Below are positions 28,159 to 36,753 of a DNA stretch of 64,000 nt, in pieces. The stretch comes from Aquibacillus sediminis (GTDB lineage: Bacteria; Bacillota; Bacilli; Bacillales; Amphibacillaceae). The stretch is taken from assembly GCF_005870085.1 (NCBI RefSeq), contig NZ_SZNM01000005.1, positions 186,001-250,000 of the forward strand. Direction: 5' to 3'. The notes under the pieces were generated by a model that saw only the letters and a program-made list of their open reading frames with translations, was not told the DNA's origin and did no database searches. The position numbers and the translations under genes were made by a program. The first letter of the stretch is position 1, and every line of letters starts with the position of its first letter.

Positions 28159-29079
28159 ATGGTTGATTTCTATCCTTCCAGAATCAGTGCAACGCCTTCA
28201 ATGATGGAAAGAAAGGATCCAGTCATTTATGGCTCCCAACAAGACGGACCACTAAATAGTCAAGATTTAAACTTTTATGAAAAAAATGGTTATTTAATGT
28301 TTCCTAAACTATTTTCAGATGAAGAAGTAGATGTTCTACGTAAAGAATTAAATGGTACGATGGATGATCATAAATCCGTTAATCAACCTCATGTTGTACG
28401 GGAACAAGGTAGCGATGAAATTCGTTCCATTTTTGATGTCCATCGCAATACGGATTTCTTTCAAAAATTATCTGCACATGAGCGAATCGTAAATGTGGCA
28501 CAACAATTATTAGGAAGCCAGGTTTACATAAACCAGTCGAGAATTAATTTTAAACCTGGTTTTAAAGGGAAAGAATTTTACTGGCACTCCGACTTTGAAA
28601 CATGGCATGTAGAAGATGGAATGCCAAGGATGCGTGCAGTTAGTTGTTCGATTATTTTAACCGATAACTATGAATACAATGGACCACTGATGTTAATACC
28701 TGGTTCACACAAGCACTATATTCAATGTGCTGCAGGCACACCAGATGCACACTTTGAACAATCATTGAAGAAACAAGAATTTGGTACACCAGATAATGAT
28801 AGTTTGAAAGGCTTAGTAGATCAAAGTGGGGGAAGAATTGACCGTGCAACAGGTCCAGCTGGCTCTGTTCTATTTTTTGAAAGCAATATTATGCATGGGT
28901 CAGCAGGGAATATCTCTCCTTTCCCACGCAGTAATGTATTCTTTGTGTTTAATAGTGTTGAAAACAAATTGCAACAACCATTCTCTGAACTGTCACCTCG
29001 TCCCGAATTCTTAGCAAACCGTAAAGACATCAAACCAATCGAACCAATAGCGTTTGATTTAGCTAAGACATTGGTTTAA
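28159..29079 (+). CDS. ectD: Ectoine hydroxylase
   Basis: A 306-residue non-heme Fe(II), 2-oxoglutarate-dependent dioxygenase that turns the compatible solute ectoine into 5-hydroxyectoine. The iron triad is visible: His143 and Asp145 in YWHSDFETWH and His246 in MHGSAGN. The EctD signature block around FYWHSDFETWHVEDGMPR and the 2-oxoglutarate-side RSNVFFVFN segment are intact. ATG 28159 follows AGGGAGAG at eight bases; an upstream start at 28138 would overlap this site. No ectABC genes are in the window, so ectoine must be made elsewhere or imported. Osmotic control is likely but not shown. Confidence 0.96.
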   Translation: MVDFYPSRISATPSMMERKDPVIYGSQQDGPLNSQDLNFYEKNGYLMFPKLFSDEEVDVLRKELNGTMDDHKSVNQPHVVREQGSDEIRSIFDVHRNTDFFQKLSAHERIVNVAQQLLGSQVYINQSRINFKPGFKGKEFYWHSDFETWHVEDGMPRMRAVSCSIILTDNYEYNGPLMLIPGSHKHYIQCAAGTPDAHFEQSLKKQEFGTPDNDSLKGLVDQSGGRIDRATGPAGSVLFFESNIMHGSAGNISPFPRSNVFFVFNSVENKLQQPFSELSPRPEFLANRKDIKPIEPIAFDLAKTLV

Positions 29080-29115
29080 TAAGTTATTCATTTTTAAAAT
29101 AGATAGAAGATAAGC

Positions 29116-29154
29116 AATAGCATACCAATCCTATCATGATTGGTATGCTATTTT
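29116..29154. terminator. Bidirectional terminator between ectD and the LysR gene
   Basis: The 15-bp stem AATAGCATACCAATC / GATTGGTATGCTATT has a 7-base loop and TTTT on the plus side. It serves the two convergent genes. Confidence 0.88.
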
Positions 29155-29168
29155 ACTGCTGTTAACCA

Positions 29169-30047
29169 TTATGCATGAAATAATTCAATAAATTGTCTAG
29201 CACTTTTAGATAGGTACCGATTCTTTAGCCATATAATAGCTGATTTGGAAACAATATTTTCATCCTCTATCATTAACTTTTTAATCCCATTTAATTGGTG
29301 ATCTGTTAAAGCAGAAGTAGGAACAATCGATGCCCCTAAACCTTCTCTAACTAATTCTAATAAAATATCAACATCAGGACATTGGCACACGACTTTTGGT
29401 TGTAAGTTGTTTTTATGAAACTTGTCTAGGATTACTTCATATTGACCAATCCCACTAAGTCGATGTAATAGCAATAAAGGAAGCTTAACCAGATTAGCCA
29501 TCGTAATTTTTCCCGTGGAAAAATCTTCTGCCCAACTATTTGGGATCACAACGACATAATTTTCATCGGGCAATGGGACATATTCAAAATCTTTCATTTC
29601 TAGTGGTAATCGGACTAGGGCAAGATCAATACTTCTGTTCATCAGTTGATCTGCGAGAAAATAGGAGTCACCCTCCATCAATTCATAGGTGATGTTGGGA
29701 TATTGCGTTCGAAAGGTTTTTAATCGCTTTGGCATATGGGAAAAACAAGTTTTTACACATCCAATGGAAAGTGTCCCTCTTAATCCATCTCCAGTTTCTT
29801 TTACTTCCATCACCGTTTCATCTAAATACTCAAATAGTTTTTCAGCTTTTTCATATAGTAGCAACCCAGGTTCTGTTAACTCCATTTTTTTTCGATTACG
29901 TTCAAATAGTGAAACACCTAATTCAGTCTCTAATTCTTTTAAACTAGTACTTAACGGAGGTTGGGCCATATGTAGTTTGTTAGCAGCGCGAGTGATTTGT
30001 CCTTCTTTGGCAATCGTATAAAAGTAACGTAATTGTCGAAGATCCAT
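29169..30047 (-). CDS. LysR family regulator divergent from hpaB
   Basis: A 292-residue LysR-type activator. The N-terminal helix-turn-helix is residues 1-60 (ITRAANKLHMAQPPLSTSLKELE). The effector domain follows (GTLSIGCVKTCFSHMPKRL; LALVRLPLE). It is transcribed away from the 4-hydroxyphenylacetate genes and shares a 266-base control region with hpaB, the classic arrangement for a LysR activator of an aromatic catabolic operon. The effector may be 4-hydroxyphenylacetate; this is inference. AAGGAGAATAAAAC precedes the ATG. Confidence 0.9.
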   Translation of the reverse strand: MDLRQLRYFYTIAKEGQITRAANKLHMAQPPLSTSLKELETELGVSLFERNRKKMELTEPGLLLYEKAEKLFEYLDETVMEVKETGDGLRGTLSIGCVKTCFSHMPKRLKTFRTQYPNITYELMEGDSYFLADQLMNRSIDLALVRLPLEMKDFEYVPLPDENYVVVIPNSWAEDFSTGKITMANLVKLPLLLLHRLSGIGQYEVILDKFHKNNLQPKVVCQCPDVDILLELVREGLGASIVPTSALTDHQLNGIKKLMIEDENIVSKSAIIWLKNRYLSKSARQFIELFHA

Positions 30048-30068
30048 GTTTTATTCTCCTTGTCTAAA

Positions 30069-30092
30069 ATGATATATTATTTCGTATATATT
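30069..30092. promoter_or_regulatory. Operator-like site 1, lysR-hpaB intergenic
   Basis: ATGATATA, 8 bases, TATATATT. The same 8-8-8 layout occurs at 33196, 33984, 47046 and 53634; this copy has the weakest right arm (7 of 8 to TATATAAT counting a swapped pair). It lies 22 bases ahead of the LysR start codon. Confidence 0.5.
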
Positions 30093-30263
30093 TTTTGTAT
30101 AGATAACCAATCTAATAGATATTTTTAAAATATGAAAGCGCATGCTATATTTTAAATATAATAATTTTTCAGAAAAAATCAAAGGGGTGATGGATGGTAA
30201 CTCTAATGGTGAGTAACTAGTCTATCGTAGAAAAAATTCATCTACTATTAGTTTAATGTAAGT

Positions 30264-30277
30264 TGAAATCGTTTACA
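30264..30277. promoter_or_regulatory. cre box upstream of hpaB
   Basis: TGAAATCGTTTACA agrees with the CcpA consensus TGWAANCGNTNWCA at every position. It sits 37 bases before the hpaB start, probably inside the transcribed leader, so CcpA could block elongation when preferred sugars are present. Confidence 0.75.
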
Positions 30278-30313
30278 ACTAGCGCGTTTAAAAAATGACA
30301 AGGAGATGGTTAG

Positions 30314-31789
30314 ATGCCAGCAAAAACAGGTCAACAGTATATTGATAATTTGAAAAAAGCAAATAACAATGTGTATATGGATGGGGAACGTGTTGATGAT
30401 GTAACAGAACATCCCGCATTTAAAAATGCGATTCAGTCAATGGCAAAGTTATATGATCTTCAATATGAAAAACCTGATAAAATGCTTTACACTTCACCGA
30501 CGACAGGGGAAAAAGTAGGAAAGACATTCATGGTACCGAGAACGGTTGAAGATTTAATTGAACGACGTGAAGCCATTGCGGAATGGCAAAACTTTACGAA
30601 AGGATTAATGGGACGCTCTCCAGATTATTTAAATGCAGAAATCATGACAATGGGAGAGGCGGCAGATTTTTATGGTGAAGGTGATCCGATGTTTGCCGAA
30701 AATGCAAGAAAATATGCAGAATTCGCTCGTGAAAATGACATCAGTCTCACCCATACATTAATTCACCCACAAGTAAATCGTGCAAAAATCCAAGCGGAGC
30801 AAAAAGATGCAAATGTTGCCTTACATGTTGTAGAAAAGAATGATAATGGTGTCGTTGTTGATGGCATTCGCTTATTAGCCACACAGGCAGGTATTACCGA
30901 TGAAATCCTAGTTTTCCCTTCTACTGTTAAGAAATCAGGGGAACTAGATGATCCATATTCCCTAGCATTTGCAATACCGAACAATACACCAGGCTTGAAA
31001 TATTTGAGTCGTGAAGCTTTTGATTATGGTAAAAATAAATACGATCACCCATTGAGTTCTTCTTTTGAAGAAGGAGATGCGATTGTTTCATTCGATAATG
31101 TATTAGTACCATGGGATCGTGTTTTTGTACTTGAGAATTCTTCCATCTGTAACCGTGCCTTTGGTGAAACAAATGCAGTGGTGCATATGTCTCACCAAGT
31201 TATTACAAAGGGAATTGCTAAGACAGAATTTCTATTGGGAGTAACCCTTACATTAATGGATTCAATCGGGATCGACGGTTTCCAACATGTTAAAGATAAG
31301 GGAACCGAGATTATGTTAACGCTAGAAAACATGAAGTCACATCTATATCGTGCAGAGCACAATGCCAAAATTGATAAATGGGGTGTGATGACCCCAGACT
31401 TTGAAGCGCTGGACGCAGCAAGAAACTGGTTCCCGCGTATTTATCCACGCATGACAGAGATTCTAAGGATTCTAGGTGCTTCTGGTCTGATGGGGATTCC
31501 AACATACAACGACTTTGCAAATGAAGATATCGGCCCAATCTTACACCGTGCAATGCAAGGTAAAAATGTTGAAGGGTATGAGCGTGTCCAATTATTCCGC
31601 TTAGCATGGGATTTAACCATGAGTGCATTTGGTAGCAGACAAACACACTATGAATATTATTTCTTTGGTGACCCGGTTAAAATGGGGATGGCTTATTTTG
31701 ATAAGTATGACAAAGAGCCATATAAAGAAGCGGTCCGTGATTTCCTAAAACGTGAAAATATTGTAAAACCTGACTTGGTAAAATCATAA
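30314..31789 (+). CDS. hpaB: 4-hydroxyphenylacetate 3-monooxygenase, oxygenase component
   Basis: A 491-residue FADH2-dependent monooxygenase that hydroxylates 4-hydroxyphenylacetate to homoprotocatechuate (3,4-dihydroxyphenylacetate). It has the acyl-CoA-dehydrogenase-like fold of the HpaB family. Recognisable segments are FMVPRTVEDLIERR, MGRSPDYLNA, LTHTLIHPQVNR, VPWDRVFVLEN and FGSRQTHYEYYFFGDP. Reduced flavin comes from HpaC, encoded two genes downstream. AAGGAGATGG lies before the ATG. It is the first gene of a short run hpaB-ribF-like-hpaC with gaps of 46 and 22 bases. Confidence 0.95.
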   Translation: MPAKTGQQYIDNLKKANNNVYMDGERVDDVTEHPAFKNAIQSMAKLYDLQYEKPDKMLYTSPTTGEKVGKTFMVPRTVEDLIERREAIAEWQNFTKGLMGRSPDYLNAEIMTMGEAADFYGEGDPMFAENARKYAEFARENDISLTHTLIHPQVNRAKIQAEQKDANVALHVVEKNDNGVVVDGIRLLATQAGITDEILVFPSTVKKSGELDDPYSLAFAIPNNTPGLKYLSREAFDYGKNKYDHPLSSSFEEGDAIVSFDNVLVPWDRVFVLENSSICNRAFGETNAVVHMSHQVITKGIAKTEFLLGVTLTLMDSIGIDGFQHVKDKGTEIMLTLENMKSHLYRAEHNAKIDKWGVMTPDFEALDAARNWFPRIYPRMTEILRILGASGLMGIPTYNDFANEDIGPILHRAMQGKNVEGYERVQLFRLAWDLTMSAFGSRQTHYEYYFFGDPVKMGMAYFDKYDKEPYKEAVRDFLKRENIVKPDLVKS

Positions 31790-31835
31790 GGAAATGACGT
31801 CTGATTAAAACAACAGCATGGAGGGAGAGAGAGAC

Positions 31836-32654
31836 TTGGAAGTCGTTTACTTAAACCATTCTGATGATAAGGTCAATGTAAAACCACATGTGATGGCAGT
31901 AGGCTTTTTTGATGGTATTCACAAAGGGCATCAAGCATTACTAAGTCATGCAAAACAACTTGCGAGAGACGCAAATCTATCATTTACAGCCATGACGTTT
32001 AGTCCTCATCCAGATGTAGTGCTAAAGGGAGATACAAATCGCAAGTATATTATGCTATTGCAACAGAAGATAAGACGAATGGAAGCGATGGGGGTTGACA
32101 AATTATTTGTCATACATTTTGATCGATCGTTTGCATCTCTCCCGCCATCAGAATTTATAACTAAATATATTGTGGATATGAATACGAGACATATTGTGGT
32201 TGGATTTGACTTTACGTTTGGTTTCAAGGCGCTTGGAAACACAAATATGCTACGTCGAGAGTCTATCAAACAATCATTTGGATTATCCGTGATTCCTAAG
32301 AAAACGTATTTAAAGGATAAAATTAGCTCTACACTGGTGCGTGAATTGATTAGCAAAGGGGAAATGAATTTGATTCCAAGTTACTTGGGGACTAATTATC
32401 AAATCCAGGCAACGCTACACGTAACAAAAGCTAACCAATTGATCGTCAAACCTACGGAAGCGTTTCTGCTTCCAAAATCAGGTGCTTATGATGTAGAAAT
32501 ATCTCAACATGATAGAAAAATTAGGGGGATCTATCATTGTTATACGGACAGTGAGGATGAACTAGATCTATCAGCGTCTTTATTAGATATGGATCAAGTT
32601 TGTTCAATAGAATTTCTAGCCAGGATCGAAACGACAAGGTCAGTATCTATATAA
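31836..32654 (+). CDS. FAD-synthetase-like protein without a riboflavin-kinase domain, copy 1
   Basis: About 272 residues. The N-terminal part is the FMN adenylyltransferase domain of RibF: GFFDGIHKGH at residues 23-32 (nucleotide site), MTFSPHPDVV, VVGFDFTFGF and ISSTLVRELI. The C-terminal region (about 185-272) sits where RibF carries riboflavin kinase but lacks the expected PTAN motif. It could make FAD from FMN but probably not phosphorylate riboflavin. I choose TTG 31836: the paralogue at 50560 starts at the equivalent TTG and GGAGGGAG lies upstream. It sits between the HpaB and HpaC genes, suggesting dedicated FAD supply; this is inference. Confidence 0.82.
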   Translation: MEVVYLNHSDDKVNVKPHVMAVGFFDGIHKGHQALLSHAKQLARDANLSFTAMTFSPHPDVVLKGDTNRKYIMLLQQKIRRMEAMGVDKLFVIHFDRSFASLPPSEFITKYIVDMNTRHIVVGFDFTFGFKALGNTNMLRRESIKQSFGLSVIPKKTYLKDKISSTLVRELISKGEMNLIPSYLGTNYQIQATLHVTKANQLIVKPTEAFLLPKSGAYDVEISQHDRKIRGIYHCYTDSEDELDLSASLLDMDQVCSIEFLARIETTRSVSI

Positions 32655-32676
32655 ATAGAAAAAGGGAGGAGAAAGC

Positions 32677-33156
32677 ATGATGGATGATAAACTTTTCCGA
32701 CAAGCGATGGGGCGCTTTGCAACAGGTGTTACTGTAATAACGACAGAAGTAGGGGAGAACATCCATGGAATGACGGCAAATGCATTTATGTCGATTTCTA
32801 TGGATCCGAAATTAGTTACTATTTCAATTGATAATAAAGCAACGATGTTAGAGAAAATTAATATCTCAGGTTCTTATGCTGTTAATATTTTGTCGGAACA
32901 GCAAAAGGATATTTCCATGCATTTTGCAGGTCAGACTAAGGAAAAGAAGGAAATTGAATTCGGAAGGCTGATGGATGTTCCCGTTATAAAAGATTCACTT
33001 GCTTCGGTTGTATGTGATGTTGATCGTACCTATGAGGTTGGTGATCATACATTGTTTATTGGGAAGGTAAGAGAGATCGAAATAAAAGATGGGGATCCAT
33101 TACTGTTTTACTGTGGTTGTTATGGCACACAGGAAAAAGTCGATTACGCAAGATAA
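32677..33156 (+). CDS. hpaC: Flavin reductase component of 4-hydroxyphenylacetate monooxygenase, copy 1
   Basis: A 159-residue flavin:NADH oxidoreductase of the HpaC/PheA2 family. It supplies FADH2 to HpaB. The family start FRQAMGRFATGVTVITT, the GMTANAFMSISMDPKLVTISIDN flavin loop and VGDHTLFIGKV are present. Length is normal. GGAGG lies seven bases before the ATG. It follows the FAD-synthetase-like gene by 22 bases. A second copy is at 51416, also directly after a FAD-synthetase-like gene. Confidence 0.93.
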   Translation: MMDDKLFRQAMGRFATGVTVITTEVGENIHGMTANAFMSISMDPKLVTISIDNKATMLEKINISGSYAVNILSEQQKDISMHFAGQTKEKKEIEFGRLMDVPVIKDSLASVVCDVDRTYEVGDHTLFIGKVREIEIKDGDPLLFYCGCYGTQEKVDYAR

Positions 33157-33190
33157 CGGGTAGGAACGGCAAAACGTTGGCAACTTTACT

Positions 33191-33219
33191 TTGACATAAT
33201 ATATAATCTAGTATATTAT
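33191..33219 (+). promoter_or_regulatory. Promoter and operator-like site 2 of the GntR/FCD gene
   Basis: TTGACA (33191-33196), 17 bases, TATTAT (33214-33219). The site ATAATATA-N8-TATATTAT at 33196-33219 has perfectly complementary arms and fills the space from the end of the -35 through the -10. A protein bound here would exclude RNA polymerase. Confidence 0.7.
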
Positions 33220-33229
33220 TTTTTATACT

Positions 33230-33901
33230 ATGACTACTAATATGAATAAAAAACAAAAAGCATACAACTATATGAAAACAAGAATCATTGAAGGGTATTA
33301 CGCTCCAGGTCAAAGAATTGTAATCAATCAATTAGCGAAGGAGTTGTCAACAAGTGCTATTCCCATTCGGGAAGCTGTCCGCCAATTGGAAGCGGAAGGT
33401 TTAATCGAATATAAACAAAATGTAGGCCCGGTCGTAACGCCAATCAATGAAAACGAGTATTTAGATACGTTATCCGTTTTAGCGTTAATGGAAGGATACG
33501 CTACAGCGATGAATCATCAAAACATGTCGCAACAGAGTATAGAAACATTAAAAGAAATGAATGAAGACATGAAGAAATCTTTAGAGGAATTTGACTTTAG
33601 TGAATTTGGGAGGTTGAACAGGGCATTTCATGATTTAACCTATCAAGGTTGTGAAAACAAATATTTAGTGGATAATATCCGAAAAACTTGGCGTAGGTTA
33701 GACTCGATCAGGGTAGCGGGGTCAACGTTTAACCCAAAAAGAGCAAAAGCTTCTATTGAAGAACATGCTGAAATTATTGATTTGTTACAAGATCAATCAA
33801 GTTTTGAAAAGATCGAGACTGCTGTTCGAAACCATAAACTAAATACAATCGAAGCGTATCGTTCACAAAAGTCAAAGCCTAATGGGACAACATTTATCTA
33901 A
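33230..33901 (+). CDS. GntR family regulator with FCD-type ligand domain
   Basis: A 223-residue transcription factor of the FadR/FCD branch. The winged helix covers residues 8-75 (LAKELSTSAIPIREAVRQLEAEG). An all-helical effector domain follows with the FCD metal-site residues suggested by FGRLNRAFHD and IEEHAEIID. The ATG lies only 11 bases after the predicted -10, and no ribosome site is present, so the message may be leaderless; a second in-frame ATG at 33242 has no ribosome site either. Its own promoter carries the 24-bp operator, which makes this protein the best candidate for binding the five-site set in this block. Confidence 0.88.
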   Translation: MTTNMNKKQKAYNYMKTRIIEGYYAPGQRIVINQLAKELSTSAIPIREAVRQLEAEGLIEYKQNVGPVVTPINENEYLDTLSVLALMEGYATAMNHQNMSQQSIETLKEMNEDMKKSLEEFDFSEFGRLNRAFHDLTYQGCENKYLVDNIRKTWRRLDSIRVAGSTFNPKRAKASIEEHAEIIDLLQDQSSFEKIETAVRNHKLNTIEAYRSQKSKPNGTTFI

Positions 33902-33942
33902 TCTTCACCATTCTCTTTTTTGAGGGAATGGAGTGACAACAT

Positions 33943-33956
33943 TGTAAACGCTTCCA
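33943..33956. promoter_or_regulatory. cre-like box upstream of hpaE promoter
   Basis: TGTAAACGCTTCCA differs from the CcpA consensus at one position. It is centred about 30 bases ahead of the -35 at 33979. Confidence 0.55.
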
Positions 33957-33978
33957 AATTAAAACGTGATCAAACTGT

Positions 33979-34007
33979 TTGAAATCATATACGATTTAAT
34001 ATATAAT
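33979..34007 (+). promoter_or_regulatory. hpaE promoter with operator-like site 3
   Basis: TTGAAA (33979-33984), 17 bases, TATAAT (34002-34007). ATCATATA-N8-TATATAAT at 33984-34007 covers the spacer and -10 exactly as at 33196. Confidence 0.7.
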
Positions 34008-34080
34008 TAAAAATGTAATAATCAGAAAATTGTTACTCCTCAATTGAACGAATAGTGAATATGAAGAAGGAGAGGATCGT

Positions 34081-35589
34081 GTGACACAACAAGTAGTGGA
34101 TAAACATGTGCAAATGCAACAACAAGTACAAGACATAAAGTTGTATATTGATGGGGAATTTGTAGAGGCAGAAAGCCAAGCTACTTTCGAAAATATCAGT
34201 CCCTTTACAAATGAGAAGATCAATATGGTTGCTTCAGGGAATAAAGCAGATATCGAAAAAGCTGCTAAAGCTGCCAAAAAAGCATTTAAAGGTGAATGGG
34301 GAAATTTAAAACTAGATGAAAGATTAGCTTATGTATATAAGATTGCAGATTTAATTGATGAACATATTGAAGAAATTGCTCCACTTGAATCATTTGACAC
34401 AGGCTTGCCAATTAGCCAAACAAGAAAGATGGTAGCAAGAGCAGCAAATAATTTCCGATTCTATGCAAACATGGTGAAAAGTCATTTATATGGTGAAGCA
34501 TACCAAGTGGATGATGAATTCATCAATTACACTGTACACAAGCCGGTAGGGATTGCTGGATTGATTACACCATGGAATGCGCCATTTATGCTAGAAACAT
34601 GGAAAATCGCACCAGCTCTTGCAACAGGTAATACGGTTATTTTAAAACCTGCAGAATGGTCACCATTAACAGCTAACCGTTTGGCAGAAATCATTGATAA
34701 AGCAGGCTTACCTGATGGTGTATTTAATGTTGTTCATGGTTTTGGTGAAACTGCTGGGGCTTCCTTAGTTGCGCAACCAGATGTTGAACTGATCTCGTTT
34801 ACTGGTGAAACGACAACAGGTTCAGAAATTATGAAAAACGGTGCAGATGCATTGAAGCGTTTTTCGATGGAGTTAGGTGGAAAATCACCGATTATCGTAT
34901 TTGATGATGCAGACTTCGATCGAGCATTGGATGCTTGTACATGGGGAATCTTCTCCTTTAATGGGGAGAGGTGTACTGCCAACTCCCGTTTGTATTTACA
35001 TGAAAGTATTGCAGATGAATTCATTGAAAAGTTAAAGCAACGTGTCGATAACATTAAAGTTGGTGACCCGCTTGAAGATAATACACAAGTTGGACCACTT
35101 ATTCACCAGAAGCATTATAATAATGTGAAAAAATACCTAGGTATTGCTGAAGAAGAGGGATGTACATTATATAGTGGACATATTTCTGAAGACTTAAGCC
35201 GAGGAAACTATGTAGCACCAACCATCATTTTAAATGCAAACAATGACAAGCGTGTTGTGCAAGAAGAAATTTTTGGTCCTGTTATTGCAGCGATGACATT
35301 TAAAGATGAAGCGGAAGTAATTGAACTTGCTAACGATGTGCGCTACGGACTTGCTGGATATGTATGGACGAAAGACATCCAACGTGGTCATCGCGTGGCA
35401 CAAGCAATTGACGCTGGTATGTTATGGGTAAATTCGCAAAATGTTCGTGACCTACGCACACCATTTGGCGGTTCAAAACATAGTGGCATTGGTCGTGAAG
35501 GTGGCTATTATGCCTTTGAATTCTATACAGAACAACAAATTATCCATGTTGCAATAAAAGATCACCATATTCCGCAGTTTGGTAAGTAA
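34081..35589 (+). CDS. hpaE: 5-carboxymethyl-2-hydroxymuconate semialdehyde dehydrogenase
   Basis: A 502-residue NAD-dependent aldehyde dehydrogenase that oxidises the ring-cleavage product CHMS to CHM. The catalytic Cys298 is in GERCTANSR, the general base Glu264 in MELGGKSP, and Asn166 in TPWNAPF. Cofactor motif FTGETTTGSEI is present. It lies directly ahead of the extradiol dioxygenase gene, which supports HpaE over a generic aldehyde dehydrogenase. The start is GTG 34081, eight bases after AAGGAG. It opens the second transcription unit of the pathway. Confidence 0.93.
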   Translation: MTQQVVDKHVQMQQQVQDIKLYIDGEFVEAESQATFENISPFTNEKINMVASGNKADIEKAAKAAKKAFKGEWGNLKLDERLAYVYKIADLIDEHIEEIAPLESFDTGLPISQTRKMVARAANNFRFYANMVKSHLYGEAYQVDDEFINYTVHKPVGIAGLITPWNAPFMLETWKIAPALATGNTVILKPAEWSPLTANRLAEIIDKAGLPDGVFNVVHGFGETAGASLVAQPDVELISFTGETTTGSEIMKNGADALKRFSMELGGKSPIIVFDDADFDRALDACTWGIFSFNGERCTANSRLYLHESIADEFIEKLKQRVDNIKVGDPLEDNTQVGPLIHQKHYNNVKKYLGIAEEEGCTLYSGHISEDLSRGNYVAPTIILNANNDKRVVQEEIFGPVIAAMTFKDEAEVIELANDVRYGLAGYVWTKDIQRGHRVAQAIDAGMLWVNSQNVRDLRTPFGGSKHSGIGREGGYYAFEFYTEQQIIHVAIKDHHIPQFGK

Positions 35590-35608
35590 GAACGAAACAA
35601 GTTAAAGC

Positions 35609-35695
35609 GTTCAAAAAGCAGGGAAAAAACGCAATGATTTTCTCTTTCACTTCACCGACATCAACTTCGATGCGTGCTTATCCCCCTTTTTGAAC
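35609..35695. repeat. Long inverted repeat between hpaE and hpaD
   Basis: GTTCAAAAAG (35609-35618) and CTTTTTGAAC (35686-35695) form perfect 10-bp arms around 67 bases. The stem can extend inward through GGG/CCC. It lacks a terminal T run and lies inside the operon, so it may be a dispersed intergenic hairpin or an mRNA processing element. Confidence 0.6.
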
Positions 35696-35724
35696 CCATA
35701 TATAAATGGAAAGGGGAATGCGTT

Positions 35725-36705
35725 ATGAGTTTTGATATTATTCGTACAGGTCGGGCCGTCTTACATGTGACAGATTTAGAAAGGTCGAGAGAGTTTTATG
35801 ATGCACTTGGATTTGTGGTAACGGATTCAGACGAAGAAAGTCTTTATTTACGAGGATTAGAAGAGCATAACCATCACAGCCTTTTACTAAAAAAGAAAGC
35901 GGTTCCTGCAATTGAAACGATAAGCTATAGGGTTCGTTCTGATGAAGACCTTGACAAATTAGCAGCTGTTTTTGAGAACGAAGGAACAGAAGTTGTTTGG
36001 TTTGAGAAAGGAACTCAAAAAGCGTTAGGACGTTCGTTCCGTATTCAAGATACTTCAGGCCTTCCAGTAGAATATTATGCCGAAATGGATACAGTTGAGC
36101 GATTGTTACAACGCTATGACCTATACAAAGGTGCAAAAGTACAGCGCATTGATCATTTTAATTGTATGGTACCTGATGTTGAAAAAGCGTATGACTATTA
36201 CATTAACAATCTAGGATTCTCATGTTCTGAATATACAGAAGGGGAGGAACAAAGAGTTTGGGCTGCTTGGTTGCACCGTAAACCAGCTGTGCATGATGTA
36301 GCATTTATGAATGGTCCAGGACCTCGACTTCATCATATTGGTTTTTGGTTAAAAGATCCAATGAGTTTAATTGATGGTTGTGACTATTTAGCTGCTGCAG
36401 GGCTTGCGCCAAGTATTGAGCGTGGACCAGGACGTCACGGACTATCCAATGCCTTTTTCTTATATTTGCGCGATCCAGATGGCCACAGAATTGAATTATA
36501 TAATGGTGATTACTATACAGGTGATCCAGACTTCAAACCGATTAAATGGGACCTTGATGACCCACTACGTCAAACATTCTGGGGACATGAAGCACCAGAT
36601 AGCTGGTTTGATGAAGCATCAGAAGTATTGGATGTAAAAACTGGAGAAAAGATTGGATTAAATGAACCAACACTGAAGAAAAGAAAGCCACAATTTGTTA
36701 TTTAA
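35725..36705 (+). CDS. hpaD: 3,4-dihydroxyphenylacetate 2,3-dioxygenase
   Basis: A 326-residue type I extradiol dioxygenase (vicinal oxygen chelate fold) that opens homoprotocatechuate to CHMS. The 2-His-1-Glu metal site is readable: His144 in RIDHFNCMVPD, a His at 203 or 204 in RLHHIGFW, and Glu257 in HRIELYNGDYY. Two VOC repeats are present, the first (1-120) without metal ligands, as usual. ATG 35725 follows AAGGGG; the open frame extends 17 codons upstream without a ribosome site. It lies between hpaE and the DapA-like gene. Confidence 0.94.
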   Translation: MSFDIIRTGRAVLHVTDLERSREFYDALGFVVTDSDEESLYLRGLEEHNHHSLLLKKKAVPAIETISYRVRSDEDLDKLAAVFENEGTEVVWFEKGTQKALGRSFRIQDTSGLPVEYYAEMDTVERLLQRYDLYKGAKVQRIDHFNCMVPDVEKAYDYYINNLGFSCSEYTEGEEQRVWAAWLHRKPAVHDVAFMNGPGPRLHHIGFWLKDPMSLIDGCDYLAAAGLAPSIERGPGRHGLSNAFFLYLRDPDGHRIELYNGDYYTGDPDFKPIKWDLDDPLRQTFWGHEAPDSWFDEASEVLDVKTGEKIGLNEPTLKKRKPQFVI

Positions 36706-36720
36706 CTAAATGAATAGTCT

Positions 36721-36753
36721 AGGCTGTTTTCTAAACATTGATGAAAACAGCCT
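36721..36753 (+). terminator. Perfect hairpin between hpaD and the DapA-like gene
   Basis: AGGCTGTTTTC pairs with GAAAACAGCCT over 11 bp around an 11-base loop. TTAGTCTA follows rather than a T run, so it is a weak terminator at best; it may act as a processing or stability signal within the operon. Confidence 0.45.
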
